DNA of 64,000 nucleotides. Source: Rhizobium etli 8C-3 (GTDB lineage: Bacteria > Pseudomonadota > Alphaproteobacteria > Rhizobiales > Rhizobiaceae). A program made the translations under genes and the position numbers. Shown here piece after piece: positions 55,330 through 64,000 of the stretch. Location of the stretch: NCBI RefSeq assembly GCF_001908375.1, contig NZ_CP017241.1, positions 2,173,001-2,237,000 of the forward strand, written 5' to 3'. Below the pieces are notes generated by a model. That model did no database searches. It was not told the origin of the DNA and saw only the letters and a program-made list of their open reading frames with translations. Every line of letters begins with the position of its first letter. The stretch's first letter is position 1.

Positions 55330-56087
55330 TCAGTTCCGCAGCCGGTACCCTGTCTTGAAAATCCAGCCAAGTGTCGCAAGGCAGATCGCCAGGAACATGG
55401 TGATCATCCCAAGGCTGAGCAGCGGATTGACGTCGGCGATGCCATAGAAACTCCATCGGAAGCCGCTCACCAGGTAGAGCACCGGATTGAAGTGGCTGAC
55501 GGCCTGCCAGAAGGGCGGCAGCATATTGATCGAATAGAAGCTGCCACCGAGGAAGGTCAGCGGCGGCACGACGAGCATCGGGATCAGGTTCAATTGCTCG
55601 AAGTTGCCTGCCCATATGCCGATCATGAAGCCGAACAGGCTGAACGTCACTGCCGTCAGCAGGAAGAACAGGATCATCATGAAGGGATGCTCGATCCTCA
55701 CCTCCACGAAGGCATTTGCCGTCAGAAGGATAATGAGCCCGATCAGCAGCCCTTTGGTGGCCGCAGCTCCCACATAGCCGAGCAGGATCTCCGTCATCGC
55801 AACCGGCGCTGACAGCACCTCGTAGATCGTACCGGTGAATTTCGGGAAATAGATGCCGAAGGAACCGTTGCCGATGCATTGCCCGAGCAGCGTCAGCATG
55901 ATGAGACCCGGCGTGATGAAGGCGCCGTAGGAAACGCCCTCCACCTCTTGGATACGCGAACCGATCGCCGCGCCGAAGACGATGAAATAGAGCGAGGTGG
56001 AAATGACCGGAGAAAAGACGCTCTGCAGCAGCGTGCGGCGCGTGCGCGCCATTTCGAAGAAATAGATCGACTTGATGGCTTCGAAGT

Positions 56088-56091
<4 letters not shown>
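55330..56091 (-). CDS. ABC-2 type exporter permease (NodJ/YadH-like)
   Basis: 253 residues, six membrane helices. [39 protein letters not shown] and [19 protein letters not shown] match the YadH/NodJ family. Pairs with the overlapping ATPase (ATGA). Substrate unknown; a Nod-factor role needs nod genes, and none are nearby. Confidence 0.9.
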
Positions 56092-57014
<923 letters not shown>

Positions 57015-57118
57015 TGCGGATTTCTTGAGTATTTCCTCGTTTTTCGTCCGCTATATAGCCCCTTTATTGAACTTTGACATCCTGCCGACGCTGAACAGAC
57101 TATTCAGCGAAAGCATCT

Positions 57119-57940
57119 TTATGCGTAGATGCTGATGAGGAACCGCGCGGCAGTAACGATCAGGAAGATGCCAAAGCCGATCTCCAATTGACGCTTGCTC
57201 ATCCGATGCGCAAGCCGCGCGCCGATCGGCGCGACATACATCGTCAGCGGAATGATGAACACCACGGCGATCCAGCTGACGTAGCCGGTCGAAAACGGTG
57301 GCAGGCCCGATACACCCCAACCGGCCCAGGCATAGCCAAACAATCCCGGCAGCGAGATCAGCACGCCAACCCCCGCAGACGTCGCCACCGCCTGGTGCAT
57401 CGGCCGAGAGAAGAGCGTCATGAAGGTATTGTTGAGAACGCCGCCACCGATCCCCATCAGGCCGGAAAGAATACCGATGCCTGTCCCGACCAGGAACTTG
57501 AATGGATTATCCGGCAAATCGCTACCGAGCCGCCAGCTCGCGCGGTTAAACAACATGCGCAAAGCGACGACCAGCGCGACCGTTGCAAAGATGAATCGCA
57601 AGGTGACGCTCGACGCTTCCGAGGCAATCACCGCCGCGACGATTGCGCCGAGTGGCACCGCGATGATCCAGCCGTTCAAAAGCTTCTGGTCGACCGCCCC
57701 ATGATTGCGATGCGCCATATAGGACCTGAGCGACGTCGGGACGATAATCGCAAGCGAGGTACCGACCGAAAGGTGCATGCGCACCGCCTCCGGCACATCG
57801 AGCAAGCCGAATACCTGATAGAAGACCGGAACGAGGATCGCGCCGCCGCCAATGCCGAGGAGACCGGCAAGCAGCCCCGCTACCGCGCCCGCAGCCGCCA
57901 TCATCGGCGCAAAAAGGGCAAGCTCCGAAAGGGCCGGCAT
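57119..57940 (-). CDS. TauE/SafE-family sulfite or sulfonate exporter
   Basis: 273 residues, eight membrane helices in two halves. Each half has the family motif: GLLAGLLGIGGGAILVPVF (about 21-39) and GILSGLMGIGGGVLNNTFM (about 146-164). These proteins export sulfite, sulfoacetate or related anions; with ssuD in the same genome, sulfite is one guess. ATG 57940 (MPALSELAL) preferred to the frame's first start. It stands alone. Confidence 0.9.
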   Translation of the reverse strand: MPALSELALFAPMMAAAGAVAGLLAGLLGIGGGAILVPVFYQVFGLLDVPEAVRMHLSVGTSLAIIVPTSLRSYMAHRNHGAVDQKLLNGWIIAVPLGAIVAAVIASEASSVTLRFIFATVALVVALRMLFNRASWRLGSDLPDNPFKFLVGTGIGILSGLMGIGGGVLNNTFMTLFSRPMHQAVATSAGVGVLISLPGLFGYAWAGWGVSGLPPFSTGYVSWIAVVFIIPLTMYVAPIGARLAHRMSKRQLEIGFGIFLIVTAARFLISIYA

Positions 57941-58142
57941 CGCGATCTCCCCTACTTCCAAGCAGGCCGGATCACGGAAAGGAAAATCAGCCGCAGGTTT
58001 TATTTGTCATCAAGCGGTGATCTTCTTCGCAGATAAGAAGTGTCGAGGCAAGCAACGGCTCCCGCGCCGCCGCCCATCCGTTCGCGGAACCGTATCCAGG
58101 GCGCTCGTTACGTCCGATCTCCGCTGCCTCGTGTATGGTAAG

Positions 58143-58228
58143 CAGTCATGCCAGTAATCCTACCCGGCCGCGCGTTCCCCTCCCCGGCCGGCCCAGCTTG
58201 AGCCGGCTCCGGAGCCGGCTTTCTTTTG
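58143..58228 (+). ncRNA. Candidate trans-acting small RNA with C-rich loop
   Basis: Stem 1 is CCGGCCG (58164-58170) with CGGCCGG (58185-58191), exposing a 14-base loop CGCGTTCCCCTCCC that could pair with Shine-Dalgarno sequences. Stem 2 is an 8-bp terminator stem (58201-58220) followed by TTCTTTT. A weak promoter (TTACGT, 18 bases, TGTATG) places the 5' end near 58143, for an RNA of about 85 nt. No protein gene on the plus strand could use this terminator. C-rich loops of this kind are known in alphaproteobacterial sRNAs; I cannot assign a named family. Confidence 0.35.
58201..58228 (+). terminator. Orphan Rho-independent terminator
   Basis: AGCCGGCT-CCGG-AGCCGGCT (58201-58220) followed by TTCTTTT, clearly directional for the plus strand. 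The nearest plus-strand gene upstream ends more than 3 kb away, so it most likely ends the RNA candidate. Confidence 0.8.
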
Positions 58229-58267
58229 CGCGGGAAAAGCATCCGCTTCCTGGCATACCGCATTAGA

Positions 58268-58618
58268 TCAAGCGTGCCTCAGAATATTCACCAGCCGGCC
58301 GAAAGGGTCGCGCACGTAAAACCGCCGCACCCCCCAAGGCTCGCTCGCCGGACCATATTCCACCGCGATGCCTTCGCCGATGACCCGCTGATAGACCTCG
58401 TCGAGATTGTCGACTTCGATAGAAAGATCGGGCACCGGCGTCCCGGAGCCGCCTTCGATCGCAAAGCTGACCTGCGGCCTGGTGCTCGCATCCGCCGCAT
58501 AAGTCACGATCCACCCATGATCCATGACGACATCCATGCCGAGGATGCCCTGATAGAAAGCCTTGGCGGCTTTTATATCGGAAACCACGATGTTCGCGAC
58601 AATGCGTTTGACGCTCAT
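58268..58618 (-). CDS. VOC-family (glyoxalase-like) protein
   Basis: 116 residues, one vicinal oxygen chelate domain: VANIVVSDIKAAKAFYQGIL, VSFAIEGGSGTPVPDLSIEV and WGVRRFYVRDPFGRLVNIL. Such proteins bind metals or small ligands (glyoxalase, bleomycin-resistance, dioxygenase types). The specific role is unknown. ATG 58618. Confidence 0.88.
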   Translation of the reverse strand: MSVKRIVANIVVSDIKAAKAFYQGILGMDVVMDHGWIVTYAADASTRPQVSFAIEGGSGTPVPDLSIEVDNLDEVYQRVIGEGIAVEYGPASEPWGVRRFYVRDPFGRLVNILRHA

Positions 58619-58823
58619 TTCGTCCTCCCCGGTAGCCTGCCATGGCTCAATTCCTCGGTCGCAATGGTGGAACGTAATCTGGACGTCCTATGCGGCAGCT
58701 AGGTCAGGTCAGTTGCCTCTGGTTGGCCAATACTTCCTTTTTCTGCGCTTGGCCGAAGAGGAACTGCCCATACCGGCTCCAAATGCGGTCATCAGACGCA
58801 TGCCGATCTGCTTCCGTCGCAGT

Positions 58824-59159
58824 TTACTGCTTCGCAAAGTCAAACCCATAGGCTCGCTGAACAAGTGCCACTCGAATTTCGTATCGGGAGTACCAGTCTT
58901 TGCGTCCTCGACGTTGTGCTTCGACATGATCGACGACCGACTTCCACGCACGGATGCTTGCCTCGTCCTTCCAGTAGGAGATTAATATGCCGAAGCCGTC
59001 TGCTCCGCGAGCACTTTCGAAGCCAAGATAACCCGGTTGTCGACTTGCGAGTTCGGTCATTGCATGGCCCATCTCGCCATAACCATCGTCCACATCCGTT
59101 CGCTGCGAGGTGAAGCTGACCATATAGTACGGAGGGGCTGGTAAAGAGGAAATGCGCAT
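58824..59159 (-). CDS. Antibiotic biosynthesis monooxygenase-like (ABM) protein
   Basis: 111 residues of the ferredoxin-like dimeric alpha/beta barrel. APPYYMVSFTSQRTDVDDGY, TELASRQPGYLGFESARGAD and ISYWKDEASIRAWKSVVDH are the family pattern. Usually acts on quinones or as a stress-linked protein; substrate unknown. ATG 59159 retained because the PPYY segment is conserved in relatives. Confidence 0.88.
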   Translation of the reverse strand: MRISSLPAPPYYMVSFTSQRTDVDDGYGEMGHAMTELASRQPGYLGFESARGADGFGILISYWKDEASIRAWKSVVDHVEAQRRGRKDWYSRYEIRVALVQRAYGFDFAKQ

Positions 59160-59420
59160 CGAATGTCTCGCTTGTTGACGAAAAACATGCCGCTCAATTC
59201 ATATACTTAGTGATAGTAGGTCGCTGCAATTACTTCCGTATCGCAAGGACCGGTGGTGGCGCAAAGCGGAGGATTTGTTTTTCCAACGATGGCTGATCTC
59301 GCTCAAATCGTACCTCGCAGGTCTCAGCAATCTTTGCTTCAACAACAGGTCGGTGTCGGATTAACAAAGCCCCGTTCGTCCTTAGGATCGTCAATTTCAT
59401 CATTGAAAAGGATCACAACC

Positions 59421-59864
59421 ATGCCGAACACAATACGCTTGCATCGCGTCCTGGCAACCAGCCCGGAGAAGATCTACCGCGCGTTTCTCGAAGCGGATGC
59501 GCTCGCCAAGTGGCTTCCCCCTGACGGCTTTACCTGCACAGTGCACCACTTCGAATCGACAGTCGGCGGAAAGTTCAAAATGTCCTTCCGGAATTTCACA
59601 ACAGGAAAAAGCCACGCATTTGGTGGCGAATATGTCGAGCTCGTCCCGGCAGAACGGCTGCGCTACACGGACAAATTCGACGACCCTAACCTGCCTGGCG
59701 AAATGGAAGTCACTGTGATCTTGAAGAAAGTTTCGGTCGGTACCGAGTTGGAGATAACGCAGGCAGGTGTGCCCGACGTTATTCCACCAGAGGCTTGTTA
59801 CCTCGGCTGGCAGGAGTCGCTGCAAAACCTGGCACGGCTTGTCGAGCCGGAGATCAATGAGTAG
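59421..59864 (+). CDS. SRPBCC-family protein (second)
   Basis: 147 residues. LHRVLATSPEKIYRAFLEAD, ALAKWLPPDGFTCTVHHFES and CYLGWQESLQNLARLVEPEI form the AHSA1-like fold. Not closely similar to the SRPBCC protein at 53.2 kb and has no ArsR partner. ATG 59421 (MPNTIRLHRV) preferred; AAAGGA lies about 9 bases upstream. Confidence 0.9.
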   Translation: MPNTIRLHRVLATSPEKIYRAFLEADALAKWLPPDGFTCTVHHFESTVGGKFKMSFRNFTTGKSHAFGGEYVELVPAERLRYTDKFDDPNLPGEMEVTVILKKVSVGTELEITQAGVPDVIPPEACYLGWQESLQNLARLVEPEINE

Positions 59865-60042
59865 CAATCAGGATCAAGCAAAGGCTATCGGAATCGGATC
59901 GCGAGATCTTCGCGGTTCGATCTGAAACTCGGCTTGAGAGAATTAGCTTGAATCGGCCATTGCCAAGGCGGAGCGATCCTCCTGGCTTTTGGCGCCGGCT
60001 GCCACCGCTACCCTCCAGTCCCGCATCCGTAGCCCACCAGGA

Positions 60043-61332
60043 TTAACCGCAATAGACCCTGCCGCCTTTGCGGGATCTGAGATCGAAGTGAAAATGGTTC
60101 CAGTGCTCCGGATTGCTACCGGGGCCGAGCACGGTGTTGAAGTACCGGCAGCTGTCGGAACGCACAGCCCTCAGCAGCCTGCCCTCGCGGAAAGAGAAGA
60201 GGCCCTTCCTGCGCACGTCGATCTGGTGGCCGTTCTTCAGCACGAACTTGCCGACGTCGATCGCGTTGCCGCGTGCGTGTTCGGACATCGGATTGTATCT
60301 CTGGCGGCTGTTGTTCATGCGCCGGCAGGAATAACCGCCGAGCGGCTGGATCGTCTTGACACCGGACCAGTAGCGAAAACGGGCCGATGGCGCGAGCTCG
60401 TTCTTCACCCATTTGGCGAAGGCAAGTGTCACCTGGCAATTCAGCGTCACCGCAGGCCTCACGCCGATATTGCCGGAAAGCCCCTGCAGCGAGACCGGAT
60501 AAGGCACCTGGCAGGACGGGCCGTCGTTGATCGCCGGCTTATCGGCGAAGATCACGCCCATGCGTTTCAACTCGCGGCGGCAGGCAAGCTCTGAGGCCGG
60601 CATCACGTTCGGGTCCGGGGCAACCGGTCGGCTCATCATCGGGTCGTTCGGCCTGAGCATCGCCACGTCCTGGCTCTCGTCCTCTTCCGGAACGCGCGAC
60701 GGCTCGATCACCGAACTGCCGTCGTTCCACACGGGGGCACGGCTCATTTCCGCCTGGGCGGCGGACCGCGGCATGGCCGTCCGGTTCAATTGCGTCGGAT
60801 TGTCGGTGCCGATCCCGTCGACCACAGGTTCAGCCGAGTTTCCTTCGGCGATCTGCATGTGCTGTTCCTGCGCCAGCCCGACGACGGGCTCCGCGCCAAG
60901 CTCGGCATCCATGTTGACGCCGCCGGAAGGCACGGAAAGCTGCTGGGTGCCGCCCCAGTTCTGAGGCTGCCCCTGCGCTTGCGCCAGATTCTCATCACCA
61001 TGGACTGCCGGCAGCTTCCTCGGCATCGGCTGGCTGCCGGGGCGCGCAGAATGTCCGGTGCCCGCAAGGTTCGGCGTGTCGAGATAATCGATCGAGCCTT
61101 CGGTGTTCGATACCGGTGCATTGGAAACAGGATAGGACGGTTGGGCGTCGGCGGGTGCCATGCGCATCGCGCCTTGACCCGGCATCGGCGAGATCGAACT
61201 CACCTTCGTGCCCCGGTCGACGCTTGCCGGCGGTATCATGCCGTCGCTGATGGAACAGGTCGCAAGGCTGGTGGATATCAGCACCGGCAGCGCGACGCGC
61301 CGCAAAAGGGAGGTAGACACAATACTCTCCAT
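60043..61332 (-). CDS. Extensin-like envelope protein
   Basis: 429 residues. N-terminal hydrophobic stretch ends in LATCS, a weak lipobox, so it may be a lipoprotein. About 240 low-complexity Pro/Ala/Gln-rich residues follow. The extensin-like C-terminal domain (about 245-429) has CRRELKRMGVIFADKP, ALNCQVTLAFAKW-type sequence, SEHARGNAIDVGKFVLKNG and GPGSNPEHWNHFHFDL, which carries the His/Asp residues of a metal-peptidase-like (M15) fold. Probably acts on peptidoglycan, but this is inference. Confidence 0.88.
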   Translation of the reverse strand: MESIVSTSLLRRVALPVLISTSLATCSISDGMIPPASVDRGTKVSSISPMPGQGAMRMAPADAQPSYPVSNAPVSNTEGSIDYLDTPNLAGTGHSARPGSQPMPRKLPAVHGDENLAQAQGQPQNWGGTQQLSVPSGGVNMDAELGAEPVVGLAQEQHMQIAEGNSAEPVVDGIGTDNPTQLNRTAMPRSAAQAEMSRAPVWNDGSSVIEPSRVPEEDESQDVAMLRPNDPMMSRPVAPDPNVMPASELACRRELKRMGVIFADKPAINDGPSCQVPYPVSLQGLSGNIGVRPAVTLNCQVTLAFAKWVKNELAPSARFRYWSGVKTIQPLGGYSCRRMNNSRQRYNPMSEHARGNAIDVGKFVLKNGHQIDVRRKGLFSFREGRLLRAVRSDSCRYFNTVLGPGSNPEHWNHFHFDLRSRKGGRVYCG

Positions 61333-61442
61333 CGCTCCCGCAGCCCTGCTTGCATTGAAGAATTTGGCTCGAATTTAACTAAAAACGATGAATGAAAGCT
61401 TACCCCGCAAGTGGAGAAGGGCAGGCCCGGCTCGACCGCTGA

Positions 61443-63257
61443 TCAAGCTGCAAGTCGCGCGTTACGCTGCGACGCGCGCGAGTCGAGGCGGAACTTGGCA
61501 AGCAGCGTACGAAGCTGACTGCTCTCTTCGGCAAGCGTCTGGCTCGCCGCCGTCGTTTCCTCCACCATGGCAGCGTTCTGCTGGGTCATCTGATCCATGT
61601 GGTTGACGGAGGTGTTGATCTCGTGGAGGCCCGTAGCCTGCTCTCGCGCGGCGGTGGCAATTGTATTCACATGGTCGTTGACCTTGTTCACCAGCGTCTC
61701 GATCTCGACCAGAGCATCGCCCGTGGAGCGAACCAGCGCCACACCGGATTCAACTTCCGCCGCCGAGTTGCTGATCAGTGTCTTGATCTCCTTGGCGGCA
61801 TTTGCCGAACGTTGCGCGAGTTCGCGAACCTCTTGCGCGACGACCGCAAAGCCCCGGCCGGCCTCGCCTGCGCGTGCGGCCTCGACACCTGCATTGAGCG
61901 CCAAAAGGTTGGTCTGGAAGGCGATCTCGTCAATCACCCCGATGATCTGGCCGATCCGGCTGGAGGACTCCTCAATCCGGCTCATCGCGCTAACCGCATT
62001 CCGTACGATTTCACCGGATTTCCCAGCACTCGCCTTGGTCTCGGCGACCATCTCGCGGGCTTCGGTCGCCCGTTCGGACGCGGTCCGCACCGTTGCGGTG
62101 ATCTCATCGAGTGCGGCTGCCGTCTCTTCGAGCGCAGCAGCCTGCTGCTCGGTGCGCTTCGACAGATTGTTGGTGGCCTCGCTGATACCCGATGCGTTGT
62201 CGTTCACGACATTGCTCGATTCGGCGATCGCCTGGATGACGTCGTTGAGGGCGCCGACGGCAGCATTGAAGTCGGAGCGCAGCTTTGAATAGTCCTCGCC
62301 CAGATCGCCGATCGAAACCGTGAGGTCGCCCATTGCAAGCTTCTCGAGGCCGGCGCCCAGCGCCTGCATCGCGTGGTTCTGGCGCTCGGCTGCAGCACGC
62401 AGGCTCTCTTCATTGCCTCGGCGTTCGCCGTCGATCTCGCGCTGGCGCTCGTCTTCACGGGCACGCATTCTGCTGCGGTCGAGCATCGAGTCGCGCAATA
62501 CCAGCAGGGCCTTTGCCATGTGGCCGATCTCGTCACGCCGGTCGCTGTCGGAGACTTCGACCGCACCGTTTTCGCCGGCGATCTCATGCATCGCCGCGCC
62601 GATGCGTGCGACAGGTGCGGTAACGCTCTTGACGATCGCATAGGCAACGGAAACGATGATTGCAGCCCCGATCGCGCAAAATATCGCCGTCCAGATCGCA
62701 TTCTGCCAGTAGAGCGCTGCAAGATCGTCGGAATAGACGCCGGTGCCGACGATCCAGCCCCATGGCTCGAAGCCAGCAACGTGCGAGTATTTCAGGACGG
62801 GCTGATCAGCACCCGGTTTAGGCCAATAGTAGTCGACAAAACCCTCGCCATGGGCCTTCACGACATTGACGAACTCCATGAAAAGGAATTTGCCGGCCGG
62901 GTCCTTGTTCTGCGAAAGGTCGGTACCGTTCAGCTCCGGCTTGATCGGGTGCATCACCATGACAGGGCGCATGTCGTTGATCCAGAAGTAGCCGCTGCCG
63001 CCATAGCGCATGGCGGCGACCACGTCTTTGGCAGCCTTTTGCGCCTCATCGCGCGTCAGCGTCCCTGCCTGTTCCATCTTGTAGTATTTCTGCAGGATGT
63101 TGACCGCCGTCGAGTCCATCTGCGCAAGACCCGATTTTCTCTCCATTTCCAGTTCGGAATAAGAATAGTTCAGAAAGAAAATCATCGTCGCGACAAAGAT
63201 CGCCAGCGTCAGGCCGACGAGACAATAGAGACGCGTTGATATCTTGATGTTACGCAT
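61443..63257 (-). CDS. Methyl-accepting chemotaxis protein with a Cache domain
   Basis: 604 residues. Membrane helix (about 10-30), periplasmic single Cache domain (about 35-185) with [20 protein letters not shown] and [11 protein letters not shown], second helix (about 188-212), HAMP, then the signalling region. The hairpin tip is [20 protein letters not shown] then [21 protein letters not shown]. No C-terminal NWETF-type CheR tether. The ligand is likely a small carboxylate or similar. ATG 63257 chosen ([11 protein letters not shown]); upstream frame is unlike the family. Confidence 0.93.
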   Translation of the reverse strand: MRNIKISTRLYCLVGLTLAIFVATMIFFLNYSYSELEMERKSGLAQMDSTAVNILQKYYKMEQAGTLTRDEAQKAAKDVVAAMRYGGSGYFWINDMRPVMVMHPIKPELNGTDLSQNKDPAGKFLFMEFVNVVKAHGEGFVDYYWPKPGADQPVLKYSHVAGFEPWGWIVGTGVYSDDLAALYWQNAIWTAIFCAIGAAIIVSVAYAIVKSVTAPVARIGAAMHEIAGENGAVEVSDSDRRDEIGHMAKALLVLRDSMLDRSRMRAREDERQREIDGERRGNEESLRAAAERQNHAMQALGAGLEKLAMGDLTVSIGDLGEDYSKLRSDFNAAVGALNDVIQAIAESSNVVNDNASGISEATNNLSKRTEQQAAALEETAAALDEITATVRTASERATEAREMVAETKASAGKSGEIVRNAVSAMSRIEESSSRIGQIIGVIDEIAFQTNLLALNAGVEAARAGEAGRGFAVVAQEVRELAQRSANAAKEIKTLISNSAAEVESGVALVRSTGDALVEIETLVNKVNDHVNTIATAAREQATGLHEINTSVNHMDQMTQQNAAMVEETTAASQTLAEESSQLRTLLAKFRLDSRASQRNARLAA

Positions 63258-63553
63258 GAATTCCCCCGGCATTCCCATGCAGAATCGATTTTTCGATGAT
63301 GAGTAGGATCCATTACTGGACGGTGAACTAATATTAGAGTGAGGCGACATAACGTTACGGAAGGTGTGGTCGCCCACGGTCCGTCTCGCGTTGCAACAGA
63401 CTGAATTGTCTTTGATTCTCATATCGAAGCGATTTATTTCAGCACCCGCGGCGGCCCTTGCATAAACCGCTTGTCGTTTGCGTGTTCATTTCGCGTGCGC
63501 TTTGCATTACCGTGCGGGCGGAATCGAAACCTGAAACATCGCGAAGTGGGACC

Positions 63554-63940
63554 ATGACCGAGACCGTAAGGCCGAAAGGCGAATTGACGCTCCGCACGCT
63601 TGCCATGCCCGGCGATGCCAACCCCGCAGGCGATATCTTCGGCGGATGGGTTATGGCGCAGATGGACCTGGCGAGCGGGATTCGCGCCGCCGAACGCGCC
63701 AGGGGCCGCGTGGTCACCGCAGCTGTCAAGGAAATGGCCTTCCAGTTGCCGGTGAAGATCGGCGACACGCTTTCGGTCTTTACCGATATCGACCGCGTCG
63801 GCCGCACCTCGATTACCCTTTGCGTCGAGGCCTGGGCGCACCGTTCTCGCTACAACAAGATGGAAAAGGTCACGGCCGGCACCTTCATCATGGTGGCGCT
63901 CGACGAGAACGGGGCGCCGAAGCCGGTCCCCGAGGATTGA
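63554..63940 (+). CDS. Acyl-CoA thioesterase (YciA-like hotdog)
   Basis: 128 residues. LAMPGDANPAGDIFGGWVMA with the catalytic Asp, and VVTAAVKEMAFQLPVKIGDT match the hotdog-fold YciA/BACH family that hydrolyses acyl-CoA. GTGGGACC precedes ATG 63554; the longer frame upstream is not conserved. The next gene starts 5 bases past its stop. Confidence 0.92.
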   Translation: MTETVRPKGELTLRTLAMPGDANPAGDIFGGWVMAQMDLASGIRAAERARGRVVTAAVKEMAFQLPVKIGDTLSVFTDIDRVGRTSITLCVEAWAHRSRYNKMEKVTAGTFIMVALDENGAPKPVPED

Positions 63941-63945
63941 CATCT

Positions 63946-64000
63946 ATGCAGGCGGCGGCGACACCGGAGGTCTTCGTTTATATCCGCGCCATAATGGCGA
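63946..64000 (+). CDS. Start of an unknown protein (runs off the window)
   Basis: ATG 63946 opens MQAAATPEVFVYIRAIMA and continues beyond the edge. The ending suggests a membrane helix follows. The start lies 5 bases after the thioesterase stop, consistent with an operon. Too short for a family call. Confidence 0.45.
   Translation, partial: MQAAATPEVFVYIRAIMA

Larger units (their letters stand above)
57941..58267. other. Intergenic region holding a probable small RNA
   Basis: 327 bases with no protein gene. The left ~150 bases hold the TauE leader and promoter region. The right part holds two strong hairpins and a T-run on the plus strand, listed as an RNA candidate. Confidence 0.5.

Overview
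The window is a chromosomal stretch of an alphaproteobacterium, most likely a Rhizobium or close relative (Rhizobiaceae). This rests on the high G+C content, the recognisable rhizobial protein repertoire (DUF2865 C-terminus, usg protein, class II DAHP synthase, extensin-like protein, cobalamin-riboswitch-controlled bluB, two-permease lysine/arginine/ornithine-type ABC system, DivJ/PdhS-type histidine kinase) and dense gene packing on both strands with short gaps. I saw no rRNA, tRNA, CRISPR array, intact prophage or intact insertion sequence. Most of it reads as core genome, with two small patches of decayed mobile or accessory DNA.

Layout. 1-3.7 kb: DUF2865 tail, bluB with its riboswitch, a beta-propeller protein and nadE. 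3.8-9.2 kb: an LtaS-like membrane sulfatase, a decayed VapBC/FitAB toxin-antitoxin remnant, DUF1003, a GFA protein, an IS110 transposase remnant and class II DAHP synthase. 9.4-16.5 kb: a lone TadG-like protein, gor, DUF2059, rpiA, gph and an L,D-transpeptidase. 16.9-20.6 kb: class II and class I fumarases in tandem. 20.8-25.7 kb: a diguanylate cyclase, a PPOX flavoprotein, a divergent hydrolase/MarR pair with a palindromic operator, LtrA and DUF971. 25.8-30.9 kb: molybdenum cofactor genes moaA, mobA and mobB, with CsbD, an SDR and a DMT exporter between them. 30.9-36 kb: a large P/Q/E-rich OmpA-family protein and an amino-acid ABC importer lacking its ATPase. 36-39.4 kb: usg, DUF2270, a methyltransferase and a GST-ArsR pair. 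39.4-43.2 kb: the ssuADCB alkanesulfonate operon with a clear promoter. 43.5-49.6 kb: a beta-hydroxyacid dehydrogenase coupled to an AlkD-like protein, Lrp, a uracil-DNA glycosylase/nuclease pair, a histidine kinase, GNAT and dgkA. 49.8-52.6 kb: divergent cobT and cobS, then DUF1289 and an aspartic protease. 52.8-55.1 kb: an ArsR-SRPBCC-TM-DUF1801-DUF1801 cassette and a small unknown protein. 55.3-64 kb: a NodIJ-like ABC-2 exporter, TauE, a candidate sRNA, VOC and ABM proteins, a second SRPBCC, an extensin-like protein, a Cache chemoreceptor, an acyl-CoA thioesterase and the start of an unfinished gene.

How the genes fit together. bluB makes the lower ligand of B12, cobT activates it and cobS joins it to cobinamide, so late B12 assembly is split over two loci and only bluB shows a riboswitch. 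moaA, mobB and mobA serve molybdenum cofactor. ssuADCB imports and desulfonates alkanesulfonates. gph, rpiA, fumC, the class I fumarase and nadE are central metabolism. Several small units carry their own regulator and a visible inverted-repeat operator (MarR/hydrolase, GST/ArsR, ArsR/SRPBCC).

The least explained features are a predicted small RNA with a C-rich loop and its own terminator near 58.1-58.2 kb, the toxin-antitoxin remnant, the ArsR-SRPBCC-DUF1801 cassette and the LtaS-like enzyme. I did not find an obviously new multi-gene defence or biosynthetic system.
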